From an uncultured Lachnospiraceae bacterium (GTDB lineage: Bacteria; Bacillota; Clostridia; Lachnospirales; Lachnospiraceae), in assembly GCA_945919795.1 (NCBI GenBank), contig CAMEJJ010000015.1:1-64000 (forward strand): a DNA stretch of 64,000 nt. The letters run 5' to 3'. A program made the position numbers and the translations under genes. The notes beneath the pieces were generated by a model. That model ran no database searches and had not been told where the DNA came from. It worked only from the letters and a program-made list of their open reading frames with translations. Shown here piece by piece: positions 18,141 through 28,000 of the stretch (the stretch's first letter is position 1; each line of letters opens with the position of its first letter).

Positions 18141-18632
18141 ATGAATTTAATTGTGGCAGTTGACAAAAACTGGGCGATAGGCAATAAAAATAAGCTGTTG
18201 ATCCAAATCCCTTCCGACATGAAAAATTTTCGTATGCTGACCACCGGCAATGTAATTATCATGGGAAGAAAAACATTGGAGAGTTTTCCGCAAAGTCAGC
18301 CTTTAGGAAACAGGGTCAATATTGTTTTGACACGGAGCGAAAACTATAAAGTGAATGGGGCAACGGTGGTTCATTCCCTGGATGCTTTATGGGAGGAATT
18401 AAGGAAATATCCCGATAAAGAAATTTATGTGATCGGCGGAGAAAGCATTTATCGACAACTGCTGCCATATTGCGATAAAGCGATTGTGACCAAAATTGAT
18501 GAAGCATATGAGGCGGATACCTATTTCCCGAATCTGGATGATATGGAAGATTGGGAAGTAGCGGATATTTCGGAAGAACAGACTTATTTTGACGTATGCT
18601 ACAATTTTGTTACTTATCAAAAGAAAAAGTAG
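18141..18632 (+). CDS. folA: Dihydrofolate reductase
   Basis: 163-aa NADPH-dependent reductase that makes tetrahydrofolate from dihydrofolate. Typical landmarks are MNLIVAVDKNWAIGNKNKLL (N-terminal strand with the Trp), the conserved acidic residue in PSDMKNFRMLTTGNVIIMG, GRKTLESFP, and EIYVIGGESIYRQLLPYCDK for the cofactor side. Length is standard. AAAGGA precedes the ATG. Together with thyA it closes the thymidylate cycle. Downstream lies a half copy of the repeat that forms terminators after purB and bioB. Confidence 0.95.
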   Translation: MNLIVAVDKNWAIGNKNKLLIQIPSDMKNFRMLTTGNVIIMGRKTLESFPQSQPLGNRVNIVLTRSENYKVNGATVVHSLDALWEELRKYPDKEIYVIGGESIYRQLLPYCDKAIVTKIDEAYEADTYFPNLDDMEDWEVADISEEQTYFDVCYNFVTYQKKK

Positions 18633-18660
18633 CAGGTTTACTCACAAAGTATTATTAAAT

Positions 18661-18692
18661 GACCGGTTTCAAAACTCAGACTTCGTCTTCAG
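18661..18692 (+). repeat. Half copy of dispersed terminator repeat
   Basis: GACCGGTTTCAAAACTCAG followed by ACTTCGTCTTCAG matches the left part of the hairpins at 37941 and 39866. The matching right arm (TTGAAACCGGTC) is missing, so no long stem can form here. It lies just after folA. Confidence 0.7.
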
Positions 18693-18831
18693 GAACACAA
18701 ATCCCCAAAGGGAATTAAATTTTATTGACATTGGAAAGTAAAAGTCTGATAATAAAAAAAGATTATATTGTAGATTGTCTACTATCTAATAAAAACACAT
18801 CATATTCTACAATCAGAAAGGAAGTAAGAAA

Positions 18832-19857
18832 ATGGAAAAGAAAGACATTGACTGGTCTAACTTGGGATTCGGATACATCCAGACAGACAAAAGATTCGTA
18901 TCCAACTACAAAAACGGAGCATGGGATGAAGGAACATTAACCTCAGATGCTAATGTGGTGATCAGTGAATGTGCCGGTGTCTTACAGTATGCACAGACAT
19001 GTTTCGAAGGATTAAAAGCATATACAACAGAGGATGGAAAAATCGTATGTTTTCGTCCTGATCTGAATGCAGCACGTATGAAGGATTCTTGCGAAAGACT
19101 GGTTATGCCGGTATTCCCGGAAGATCGTTTTGTACAGGCTGTTGTAGATGTTGTAAAAGCAAATGCAGCATATGTTCCTCCGTATGGTTCTGGTGCAACA
19201 TTATATATTCGCCCCTATATGTTTGGCTCAAATCCGGTTATTGGTGTAAAACCCGCTGATGAATATCAGTTCCGTATTTTTGCAACACCGGTAGGTCCTT
19301 ACTTTAAAGGTGGAGCAAAACCGATTACCATTCGCGTTTGTGATTTCGACCGTGCAGCACCGCACGGAACCGGACATATCAAAGCAGGACTTAATTATGC
19401 CATGAGCTTATATGCGATTACAGATGCGCATCATCAGGGCTTTGATGAAAATATGTATTTGGATTCTGCAACAAGAACCAAGGTTGAGGAAACAGGTGGT
19501 GCCAACTTTGTATTTATTACAAAAGATGGTAAGTTTGTTACTCCCAAATCAAGTACCATTTTACCTTCCATTACACGTCGCTCTCTTATGGTAGTTGCAA
19601 AAGAGTATTTAGGCATGGAAGTAGAGGAAAGAGAAGTTTACTTTGATGAAATTAAAGATTTTGCAGAATGCGGTCTTTGCGGTACAGCAGCGGTAATTTC
19701 ACCGGTAGGTAAGATTGTAGATCATGGTAAAGAAATCTGTTTCCCCAGCGGTATGGATGAAATGGGACCGGTTACCAAAAAATTATATGACACCTTAACC
19801 GGTATTCAGATGGGTCGTATTGAGGCTCCTGAAGGATGGATTAAAGTCATTGAATAA
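18832..19857 (+). CDS. ilvE: Branched-chain amino acid aminotransferase
   Basis: 341-aa PLP enzyme of fold type IV, interconverting Leu/Ile/Val and their 2-oxo acids with glutamate. Features are QTCFEGLKAYTTEDGKIVCF, RLVMP, the PLP lysine Lys184 in GHIKAGLNYA, and the signature EETGGANFVFITKDG with TPKSSTILPSITRRS. The length and pattern match the longer BCAT type found in Clostridia and eukaryotes. GAAAGGAAG precedes the ATG. A 199-bp leader without an obvious T-box lies upstream, and a strong terminator follows. It is apparently monocistronic. Confidence 0.95.
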   Translation: MEKKDIDWSNLGFGYIQTDKRFVSNYKNGAWDEGTLTSDANVVISECAGVLQYAQTCFEGLKAYTTEDGKIVCFRPDLNAARMKDSCERLVMPVFPEDRFVQAVVDVVKANAAYVPPYGSGATLYIRPYMFGSNPVIGVKPADEYQFRIFATPVGPYFKGGAKPITIRVCDFDRAAPHGTGHIKAGLNYAMSLYAITDAHHQGFDENMYLDSATRTKVEETGGANFVFITKDGKFVTPKSSTILPSITRRSLMVVAKEYLGMEVEEREVYFDEIKDFAECGLCGTAAVISPVGKIVDHGKEICFPSGMDEMGPVTKKLYDTLTGIQMGRIEAPEGWIKVIE

Positions 19858-19874
19858 TTCACGGAATGCGTGTC

Positions 19875-19905
19875 GAAAAGCTGCTGGATTCACTGGCAGC
19901 TTTTC
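19875..19905 (+). terminator. Rho-independent terminator of ilvE
   Basis: GAAAAGCTGC (19875-19884) pairs perfectly with GCAGCTTTTC (19896-19905); T-rich sequence follows. The trailing CTTGCATTTGTCTTT (19905-19919) is itself the complement of 20241-20255 on the far side of the first long hairpin. Confidence 0.8.
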
Positions 19906-19930
19906 TTGCATTTGTCTTTTTCCGAGGGGA

Positions 19931-20147
19931 TGGCTGAGTTTATGTTTTTTGTGTTAGATTTCGAGGTATAAGTTGTTCTAGTCATTTCGCTATTCAGTGT
20001 TTTGATAAGAACGCACCGGTGCACCCGGACATCCTTGTCCATCGTGCACCTTTCGCGACCTCCATGTCGCGAATTGCTGAAATATAACGAAATAACAAGA
20101 ACAACTAATACCTCTGCATAATAACACAGAAAACATAAACTCAGCCA
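19931..20147 (+). repeat. Long hairpin element L1 (about 217 bp)
   Basis: The outer arms 19931-19989 and 20088-20147 are complementary over about 53 of 60 positions, for example TGGCTGAGTTTATGTTTT against AAAACATAAACTCAGCCA. Inside lie two perfect hairpins: GGTGCAC (20018-20024) with GTGCACC (20044-20050), whose inner stem is GGACA/TGTCC, and TTCGCGAC (20052-20059) with GTCGCGAA (20066-20073). No ORF is present. The same architecture and core occur at 61797-62026, and in the opposite orientation at 20298-20524 and 62104-62338. Confidence 0.85.
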
Positions 20148-20297
20148 GTTGCTTTACCAAAACGGATTGAGCATGAAAACGCTACCTGGAAATAAAAAAT
20201 CTTCCCCAATTCGTTGTGATGATAATTCGCTGTGATGACGAAAGACAAATGCAAGAGGGATGAGACCTAATTGAGACTGCGTACTTTTTAACTCGCA

Positions 20298-20524
20298 GTT
20301 TTGTGGAAATATGATTTTTGAGAGTTTTTTGTGAAGATGTATTAGTTTATCTTAATATTTCATGGTATTTCAGTACTTCGCAGCATGGATGCTGCGAAAG
20401 GTGCATCTAAGACAGGACGTCTTATATGCACCGTGTATGTACGTTGAGAAGTATTTTATATGAAATATTTAGATAAACTTATACATCGCAACCAAAACTC
20501 GAGAAAATCATATTTCCACAAAAC
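20298..20524 (-). repeat. Long hairpin element R1 (about 227 bp), inverted relative to L1
   Basis: Arms starting GTTTTGTGGAAATATGATTT (20298) and ending with its complement at 20524 enclose an inner stem ATCTTAATATTTCA against TGAAATATTTAGAT. The two core hairpins appear in reverse order compared with L1: CGCAGC/GCTGCG first, then GGTGCAT/ATGCACC. Read on the minus strand, the core matches that of L1, including TGCACCTTTCGC and CTGAAAT. It ends 92 bp before the ABC transporter gene. The 150 bp between L1 and R1 hold no ORF. Confidence 0.85.
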
Positions 20525-20616
20525 GTCCGGGGGAAAGCCGGGGAAATACCGGCGAAAAGCCCGGGGAGACGTCCGGGGAAAAGGGAATTCAAGAAATAAA
20601 ATGAAAAAGGAGAAGA

Positions 20617-21516
20617 ATGATGGAAACGAATAATACATACGGACAACCGCCGGTTGGACAAATGCCAATGGGGCAGCCACCGATGGGGCAGCCGATGCAG
20701 GGACAAATGCCAATGGGACAGCCACCGATGGGAGGAATGCCTATGTATGGCTATCCGCCGATGGGCAGACCCATGCCACAATTGATTGTTGAACCCATGC
20801 CGAAGTTGGAAAATGGCCCTTCTTTGTTGGAATGCCGCAATCTGACCAAAAGCTATGTCTATGGAAGAAATGCATTGGATCATTTAAATCTGACTATCGA
20901 AAAAGGGCATATTGTTGGATTATTAGGACCTAACGGAAGTGGGAAAACAACACTCATTAAAATAATCAACGGGCTGTTGGTTCCTACAGAAGGGGAAGTG
21001 CTGATCAATGGACAAAAGCCCGGAGCATATACGAAATCGGTTGTATCATATTTGCCGGAAAGAACCTATCTGGAAGCGCAAAAAGATGTCAAAAGTCTTG
21101 TTGAATTTTTTGCGGATTTTTATCAGGATTTTCGTAAGGAGAGGGCTTATGACATGTTGCAGGCACTGGGAGTTCCGCTTGATGCCAGATTGAAGACATT
21201 ATCAAAAGGAACCAAGGAAAAGGTGCAGTTGATTTTGGTTATGAGCAGGGATGCACAGCTTTATGTTTTGGACGAACCGATTGCAGGGGTTGATCCGGCT
21301 GCAAGGGATTACATTTTGAGAACAATCTTATCAAATTATAATTCAGAAGCGACGATTATGATTTGTACACATTTGATATATGATATTGAAAATATCCTGG
21401 ATGACGTCGTATTTATCAAAAACGGTCGGCTGGTTGTGCAAAGTACGGCTCAGAATATCAGAAATAAATTTGGAAAATCAGTGGATATGTATTTCAGGGA
21501 GGTGTTTGCATGCTGA
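20617..21516 (+). CDS. ABC transporter ATP-binding protein (ABC-2 type)
   Basis: 299 aa. Residues 1-65 are an unusual Met/Gly/Pro/Gln-rich tail built on PMGQPPMGQ-like repeats. The nucleotide-binding domain follows, with Walker A GPNGSGKT (104-111), a signature LSKGTKEKVQL in place of LSGGQ, Walker B LYVLDEPIAGVDPAARD and the switch His in ICTHLIYDIEN. The pattern is that of exporters such as NatA/BcrA/YtrB. AAAAGGAG lies 6-7 nt before the first of two adjacent ATG codons. The permease gene overlaps its end by 7 bases, so the two form one transporter. The substrate is unknown. Confidence 0.9.
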   Translation: MMETNNTYGQPPVGQMPMGQPPMGQPMQGQMPMGQPPMGGMPMYGYPPMGRPMPQLIVEPMPKLENGPSLLECRNLTKSYVYGRNALDHLNLTIEKGHIVGLLGPNGSGKTTLIKIINGLLVPTEGEVLINGQKPGAYTKSVVSYLPERTYLEAQKDVKSLVEFFADFYQDFRKERAYDMLQALGVPLDARLKTLSKGTKEKVQLILVMSRDAQLYVLDEPIAGVDPAARDYILRTILSNYNSEATIMICTHLIYDIENILDDVVFIKNGRLVVQSTAQNIRNKFGKSVDMYFREVFAC

Positions 21517-22334
21517 AAACATTGTTGAAATATGAATGGAAAGATACTTGGGGACTTTGTACGGCCTGCAATGGTATTGCGTTAATTCTTTCCGTTATTG
21601 GTGCATTAATGATATCGCTTTGGCATTATTCAGATGATAAGACGTTTACGGATACACAGACAACAATGTTGGGTGTTGCTTTTTCGTTTTATATCATTAT
21701 TTATATTGTTTCGGTTTTTGCCGTTGTTCTGGTTATGAAATATTATTTCTTTGTGCGATATTATAAGAATTTATTTACAGATCAGGGTTATCTGATGCAT
21801 ACGCTTCCGGTAAAATCAACGGATTTGATTAATTCCAAACTTATTATTGCGGTATTATGGCAGTTCATTACCGGTATTGTAGTGGGAATTTGTATTGTAA
21901 TCATTGTTTTTTCGTTTGCCGATATATTTGGAGAATTATCCATAATGGATTTTAAAGAAGCATTTCATGATATCGAAATGGAATTTGATGAGATTGTAAA
22001 AGGAGTTCCGTTGATTGCATCCGGAATTATCAGTGGATTGGTGACGCCGATTTTTGAAATTCTGTTAATGTATATGGCTGTCGGCATCGGACAACAGTCC
22101 AAGAAAAACAGATTATTCTTATCGGTTATGGTTCTGATTGGTCTGTATGTGGGAAAGAGATTTATTAGTTCCTGTCTATCCGTTCCGCTCCAGATGTTGT
22201 TGATAAATGAAGATGTTTCTTTAACGGCCGTCAATGTCGGTGCGGTTTTGGTGGTACTTGCTATCATTGCTATGACAGTCGGCTTGTACTTTTTAAATAA
22301 GTACTTTTTGGAAAAGAAATTGAATCTGGAATAG
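21510..22334 (+). CDS. ABC-2 type transporter permease
   Basis: 274-aa membrane protein with about six hydrophobic helices: residues 20-40, a long pair around TMLGVAFSFYIIIYIVSVFAV, one around LIIAVLWQFITGIVVG, one around PLIASGIISGLVTPIFEIL, and two more near the C-terminus. The pattern LLKYEWKDTWGLC at the start and DQGYLMHTLPVKSTDLINSK after the second helix is typical of clostridial ABC-2 permeases paired with BcrA/YtrB-like ATPases. Translation is coupled to the ATPase by a 7-base overlap. It ends about 50 bp before a strong terminator hairpin. Confidence 0.85.
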   Translation: MLKTLLKYEWKDTWGLCTACNGIALILSVIGALMISLWHYSDDKTFTDTQTTMLGVAFSFYIIIYIVSVFAVVLVMKYYFFVRYYKNLFTDQGYLMHTLPVKSTDLINSKLIIAVLWQFITGIVVGICIVIIVFSFADIFGELSIMDFKEAFHDIEMEFDEIVKGVPLIASGIISGLVTPIFEILLMYMAVGIGQQSKKNRLFLSVMVLIGLYVGKRFISSCLSVPLQMLLINEDVSLTAVNVGAVLVVLAIIAMTVGLYFLNKYFLEKKLNLE

Positions 22335-22387
22335 GAATTGAAAAAATGCAATTCAGGAATAGTGATTGAAATTTAGAATAACAAATA

Positions 22388-22430
22388 AAAAACTTCTGCA
22401 TATATTAGTACAAAAATGCAGAGGTTTTTT
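22388..22430 (+). terminator. Terminator hairpin abutting the next start codon
   Basis: AAAAACTTCTGCAT (22388-22401) pairs with ATGCAGAGGTTTTT (22416-22429) with one G-U, giving a 14-bp stem ending in T7. The ATG of the SleC-like gene follows at 22432, and the only Shine-Dalgarno-like sequence, AGAGG, is inside the 3' arm. It can end the ABC operon and at the same time hide the ribosome site of the next gene. Confidence 0.75.
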
Positions 22431-22431
22431 T

Positions 22432-23688
22432 ATGCCTGAAAATGTGAATTCAGAAATTGGACGACTGCTTGTCAGTGTGACAAGTTCTGTCGGTTTCATA
22501 CCGATAAAAAATGCTACTGTTAAAATCTATGCGGAGCGTCAGTCGGCAGATCAGGAAAGAGTATTGGTGGAGACATTGAATACAAATGAAAGCGGTCAGA
22601 CGGATAGGGTTGTTCTTCCCACACCACCCAGAAGTCTTAGTCAGGAGCCTTCGGAAATAAGACCATACGCAGAGTATGATATGGAAATTTCGGCGGAAGG
22701 ATACGAACCGGTCAGCATTACCGGAAGCGAGGTCATGTCAGATGAATTAGCGGTGCAGAATGTGGAAATGAATCCTATCGAAGAACCGAATCTGGTGCAG
22801 AGCGATATATTTATTCCGGATCATACACTCTATGGAGAGTATGAAGCAAAAATTCCGGAGGAAGAAATAAAGGAAGTTAATGAGAGCGGAGAAATTGTAT
22901 TAAGCCGTGTTGTGATTCCGGAATATGTAGTGGTGCATGACGGAAGACCGGAAGACCGTTATGCAAAAAATTATTATGTGAGATACAAAGACTATATTAA
23001 AAATGTCGCAAGTAGCGAGATCTATTCCACATGGCCGGAACAAGCGATTTACGCAAATGTTTTATGTATTATGTCATTTACGCTAAATCGTGTTTACACC
23101 GAATTCTATCGTGGAAAAGGATATGATTTTACGATTACAAGTAATACGGCATTTGACCAGAAATGGATTTACGGACGCAATATTTATGAAAATATTTCGT
23201 ATGTCGTCGATTCTATTTTTAACAATTTTTTGTCGCGTCCCGGTGTCAGTCAGCCGATTTTTACATCCTATTGTGATGGTAACCGAGTGACCTGTGAAGG
23301 GTTGAGTCAGTGGGGATCAAAGTATCTGGCGGATCAGGGATATTCGGCAATTGAAATCATCAGATATTATTACGGAAATGACATGTTTATTAATTCTACC
23401 AACTATATTTCTGGCATTCCGTCTTCTTATCCCGGATATGATTTAACTGTTGGTTCAAGGGGAGCCAAGGTACTTCAGATGCAGCAACAGTTGAATCGGA
23501 TTGCCCAGAATTATCCGGCTATTCCGAAAATTGCTGCGGATGGAATCTTTGGCGTCAATACCAAAAGAGCAGTACAAACCTTTCAGGGAATCTTTTTGTT
23601 GCCTCAAAGTGGAATCGTTGACTATCCTACATGGTATCAGATCTCAAATGTTTATGTTGCGGTAACAAGAATCGCCGAGCCGGGCTAA
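22432..23688 (+). CDS. SleC/SpoIID-like peptidoglycan-binding protein
   Basis: 418 aa from the ATG at 22432; an upstream ATG at 22366 would translate the terminator stem and has no ribosome site. Residues about 1-120 look like a beta-sandwich region with KNATVKIYAE. Residues about 170-320 resemble the SpoIID/LytB-like domain of SleC (NVASSEIYSTWPEQAIYANV, AFDQKWIYGRNIYENI, YCDGNRVTCEGLSQWGS). A peptidoglycan-binding domain follows at about 340-405 (VGSRGAKVLQMQQQL, DGIFGVNTKRAVQTFQG). SleC is a spore cortex-lytic enzyme, so a role in spore wall or germination is likely. No signal peptide is visible. Confidence 0.75.
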   Translation: MPENVNSEIGRLLVSVTSSVGFIPIKNATVKIYAERQSADQERVLVETLNTNESGQTDRVVLPTPPRSLSQEPSEIRPYAEYDMEISAEGYEPVSITGSEVMSDELAVQNVEMNPIEEPNLVQSDIFIPDHTLYGEYEAKIPEEEIKEVNESGEIVLSRVVIPEYVVVHDGRPEDRYAKNYYVRYKDYIKNVASSEIYSTWPEQAIYANVLCIMSFTLNRVYTEFYRGKGYDFTITSNTAFDQKWIYGRNIYENISYVVDSIFNNFLSRPGVSQPIFTSYCDGNRVTCEGLSQWGSKYLADQGYSAIEIIRYYYGNDMFINSTNYISGIPSSYPGYDLTVGSRGAKVLQMQQQLNRIAQNYPAIPKIAADGIFGVNTKRAVQTFQGIFLLPQSGIVDYPTWYQISNVYVAVTRIAEPG

Positions 23689-23746
23689 ATTGGATTTCGG
23701 AAGGCGGCCAAGTTGAATTTGAGAAACGGTTGACATAAGTAATGCG

Positions 23747-24841
23747 TTATAATGCATCTTTCATGGCATTTATCAGTTTCACATTATCTTCATGAGACAT
23801 GAAACAGATCCGGATAAAACGGTTGCCCAGAGGCTGAAAAGATGTGCAACTCCTTATCATCAGTCCCTGCCGAATCAGAATATCGAATAATTCATCGGAG
23901 GTAAGGCTTCCTTTTGGAAGCTTTGCCAGTACGATGTTTCCGTTTACCGGGAAGATTTTCATTCCATCGATTTTTTCCAATGCATCACAGACATATGTTT
24001 TTTCATCTTCCATGGTTTTTTGAACCAGATGGATATATTCTTCGTCGGTAAACATGACACTTCCGACTGTTTCAGCCACGGAATTGATATTCCAAGGATC
24101 CTGCATGGCTTTTGCCGATGCAAGTAGTTCGGCATTTTTGGTTAGCGCATAGCCCAGACGCAGTCCCGGAGTTGCAAAAAATTTGGAAGTGCCGCGCAGC
24201 ACCAATAAATGATCAAAATGATTGGTCAGAGAGGCAGAAGATATCTCGTCCGAATCTTTGGAGAATTCAACATAGGTTTCGTCGATCATCAGATAGGTTT
24301 CTGACTCTTGGTAAGCTTGCGCTAACTTTATAAGCTCCGGTCTGCGCAGAGCACCGGAGGTGGGATTATTGGGGTTGCAAAGAATAACCAGATCTGTACC
24401 GGACGGAGTTTGTTTCAGAATTTCATCTGCTGTTAAAACAAAATTATTTGTTTCGAGTGCATCGATATGGCAGATTTCACATCCAAGTCTTTTTAAGTCT
24501 TTTTCATATTCCGAATAGGTTGGCCCGATAACCACAGCTTTTAATGGATTTATAATTGACAAAAAAAGGGATAGTAATTCTGTGACACCGTTTCCCAGAA
24601 TAATATTATTGGAATCAGCATTTGTGTATGAAGAGATTGCATTTTTTAATTTGGTGTATGCAGGATCCGGATAACGAGAAATGATACTTAGGTCATCGGC
24701 TAAAACACCGGCAGCTTTTTTAGAAAAGCCCAACGGATTGACGTTGGCTGCAAAATTAATGATATTTTCTTTTTTTATTCCATAGACGGCTTCAATTTTT
24801 TCCAAATCACTTCCGTGAAAGGCCGTTGTCTCTTTTTTCAT
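23747..24841 (-). CDS. Class I/II PLP aminotransferase, CobD/HisC-like
   Basis: 364-aa fold-type I PLP enzyme. It starts HGSDLEKIEAVYG and INFAANVNPLG, a beginning characteristic of threonine-phosphate decarboxylase (CobD) and close histidinol-phosphate aminotransferases. Further features are LGNGVTELLSLF, CNPNNPTSG, MIDETYVEF, the PLP lysine Lys220 in RGTSKFFATPGLRLGY, and IRICF at the end. No cobalamin or histidine genes lie beside it, so the substrate stays open. The gene is convergent with the SleC-like gene and divergent from the unknown cluster at 25090. Confidence 0.85.
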   Translation of the reverse strand: MKKETTAFHGSDLEKIEAVYGIKKENIINFAANVNPLGFSKKAAGVLADDLSIISRYPDPAYTKLKNAISSYTNADSNNIILGNGVTELLSLFLSIINPLKAVVIGPTYSEYEKDLKRLGCEICHIDALETNNFVLTADEILKQTPSGTDLVILCNPNNPTSGALRRPELIKLAQAYQESETYLMIDETYVEFSKDSDEISSASLTNHFDHLLVLRGTSKFFATPGLRLGYALTKNAELLASAKAMQDPWNINSVAETVGSVMFTDEEYIHLVQKTMEDEKTYVCDALEKIDGMKIFPVNGNIVLAKLPKGSLTSDELFDILIRQGLMIRSCTSFQPLGNRFIRICFMSHEDNVKLINAMKDAL

Positions 24842-24870
24842 TTTTGTCTCCTTTTGCTTCTTCCATTTGG

Positions 24871-24899
24871 TTGGAAATCATTCGATACTATGCTATAAT
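24871..24899 (+). promoter_or_regulatory. Sigma-A promoter for the 25-32 kb cluster
   Basis: TTGGAA at 24871-24876 and a perfect TATAAT at 24894-24899 are separated by exactly 17 bp. Transcription would start near 24906 and give a leader of about 185 nt before the GTG at 25090. Confidence 0.65.
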
Positions 24900-25089
24900 G
24901 AAATGCGAAAGTTGCCAAAGCAACTGAACCATTTGATTACATCTTTTTTGAACATAATTTGAAAGAGTAATATGCTGTTCGAAATATATGAATTGGTATT
25001 TGAACTTAGGCAAATTACATTCTACATTATAGCAATTTTCATAAAAAAAACAATTAAAACTAAAATAAAAACAAAAGCAGGGGAATCTC

Positions 25090-28000
25090 GTGGAACAACA
25101 GAAAACGGTGTTTTCGTCCGAACCGAAGGATGATGTTTCTACAATTACATATGGTAACGGTGTTCTGGAGTTTGATGTAGTCAAAGTTTCGATTGAAGCA
25201 GAAGCTGATACGGTCTTTCAGGGAAGCTTTGATGTTCGCATTCTTTCTCCACAGGGCGCACAAGGATATGTCTATACGACGGATATGCGTATGCAGACTT
25301 CGAATCAAAAATTCAAAGGGAGCAATCTGACTGTACCGTTTTTATATGATACAACCGGAATGGAACAGGGAGATGAGGCGTTTGGAGAGTTTTATCTGGT
25401 TACCAGTATCGGTGAATTCAGTCTTCCATATGAGGTTGTTATCAAAGGCAAACTGTTAAAGGGAGAATTGGGAGAAATCCGCAATCTGTTTCATTTTGCT
25501 AATTTGGCACGTGTAAACTGGAAACAGGCACGGGAATGTTTTGTAAGTCCATTATTTCCCGGTGTATTAGTTGGAAGTGGAAAGCAGTATTTAGAGAGTT
25601 ATAAGACACTTTTGCAATACGGATTTGAAACCGGAAAAATGGATTTGGCAATGGACCGGTTTTTGATTTTAATCCATAAGAAACAGGAGATTTCTTATGA
25701 GTGTGGACAAAGTGCATATACTTTTGTAAAAGAAGAGCTTCCGGACAAGTTGTCCATCGAAATACAGAGAAACGGCTGGGGCTATACCCATGCTGAAATA
25801 GTATCCAATCAAAGTTTTTGTTGTGTGGATACGGTTTTAACAGAAAAGGATTTTTCTCAGGACTGCGGTTGTTTTACCATTACTTTTGATGAGAGTAAGT
25901 TACATACCGGAGAAAACAGATGCTCTATTATGGAAAAAGAAACCGACTGTGTTTTATGTGAAATTGTGGTCACGGTGTCCAAAGAGCGTAAGTCTGCGAA
26001 TGGAGATAAGCTGCAAAACGATATGCTCAAGACCGGAATTACAAGACTTTATCTGGATTACCGTACGGGACGCAGGCCTTTAAAAGAGTGCTTTAAAACA
26101 GCAGAAAAACTGTTAGAGCAATGCCGTGGTATTGATGAATTACTACCGGCTTTATATGAAGCGCATTTGAAACTTTTGCGCAATAAAGATAACGAAGCTA
26201 TCTGGTTATTGAAAAATGCAAAGCGCATGTTAAAAAAACAGGAAGTTTCCACCGAATTATATGGATATTTTCTATATTTGTTATCCATGTCAGGAGATGA
26301 TTCGCAAAAAAAAGCTGCCGAATTACTGGATGAATATGCAAAAGAGCATATGCATAGTTTTGCATTGTACTGGGCATGCATGCACAAGGATCATCTGCAA
26401 TTGGAAAATCCGCCTGCGGTTTATCGGAGGCTTCGCATGTTTTTTGACGAGGGGTGTACGAGCCCGATTTTATATCTGGAAGCATCACTTTTGATTTTAG
26501 AAAATGAACTTCTTTTGTCAGCAATTACCGATTTTGAAGTACAGGTATTGTTGTTTATGGAGCGTTATTCGTTGCTTTCGAGTCCTGTTTGTGAGCAGAT
26601 CTACAGACTTCCGGTTTCAGTTAAGAAGCTTTGCCCTAAATTTGCCAAACTGTGCAGAGAGCATCCTTCAAAGGATGAGAATGCAACGGCAAAAATGATG
26701 TGCCATTTGTTGATGAAAGAGGGATATATGGGCGAAGATGCTGCCTGGTGGTATAAACAAGGCATTATGGCCGATTGTCGGATCAATGGCTTGTATGAGG
26801 CATATATCAGAGCCCTTAAGCTTAGTCCCAAAGAAACATTACCACCGGAGGTCGTTCGTTATTTTGCTTTTGATACACCGCTTGAGGAACGTTATCTTGC
26901 ATATGTATATGAAAAAATATTAAAGCAGCAGGAAAAACTAAACTCCGATTATTTGAACCGGATTCATGATTTTACAATCAAACAGCTGAAAAAAGGGAAA
27001 ATAAACAGTTCTCTTTCTTATTTGTATCGCAATACATTGTCTGTGGAAGATATGGATGAAAATTTGCAGCTGCAACTGCAAAAACTGGTTTTTGCCAATG
27101 AATTGACTCTGGAAGAGGATTGTGATTATAAGAGCTGCATAGTCAGACAGCGGGGAATCAAAGAACAAAACCGCTATATGATTAAAAAGCATAGTGCTGT
27201 TATTTTTCTATATACGGATGAATATACAATTCTGTTTGAAGATTCAAAGGGGAGAATCATTTCCGGTGAAGAGGGATATCAGATTCGTCCTTTTATGGAT
27301 TATCAGAAAACAAAGAGGCTTTTGAAGGGATGTAGCAATATCAGTGTCGGTGAACAATTGTATTTATATGAAAAACAACCGATACATGCGCTGGATAAGC
27401 CGGAAGAACTGGTTGGACGATATAAACAATATCTATGGCTTATTCATCAGGATGTTTTGGATGAAGGTTTTAAAAAGGAACTCGCCATTGATTTTATACG
27501 TGCACTCCAAAATCTGGATATGGATCAGGATTGTGAGCAATTTTTGGACTCTATGAATGCGGAATCGTTTTTGCCCGGCGACCGTTCGGAATTTGTATCC
27601 ATACTGGCCGGAATTGGACAATATGAAAAAGCCTATGAGATTGTCTGCAAATATGGTATAAAGGGTATCCGGACCAAAACACTTCTGGGGTTATGTCAGT
27701 ATATGCTAACCAAAGATATGGGATATCAGGATAGATTGCTGAAACTGACGTATTTGGTTTTTGTTTCCGGAAAATATACAGATGAAATTTTACAATATTT
27801 AAATTTGTATTTTACCGGAACCCATAAGCAGATGTTGGAAATATATCATGCACTTTTGTGCATGAATCTGCCGGCTCTGGAAATGGCACAGCGCATCTTA
27901 GAATTGGAAATCTTTGCGGATGCTTTCTGTGCAGAGACCATCGAAATTTTTCGTTATTGCTATAAGGCAGGCGGACGCGATGATTTGATAGAAGTATATC

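Noticed and set aside
18633-18831. A T-box or amino-acid leader in front of ilvE
   Set aside because: No AGGGTGG-type T-box, no specifier loop and no leader peptide rich in branched-chain codons was found.
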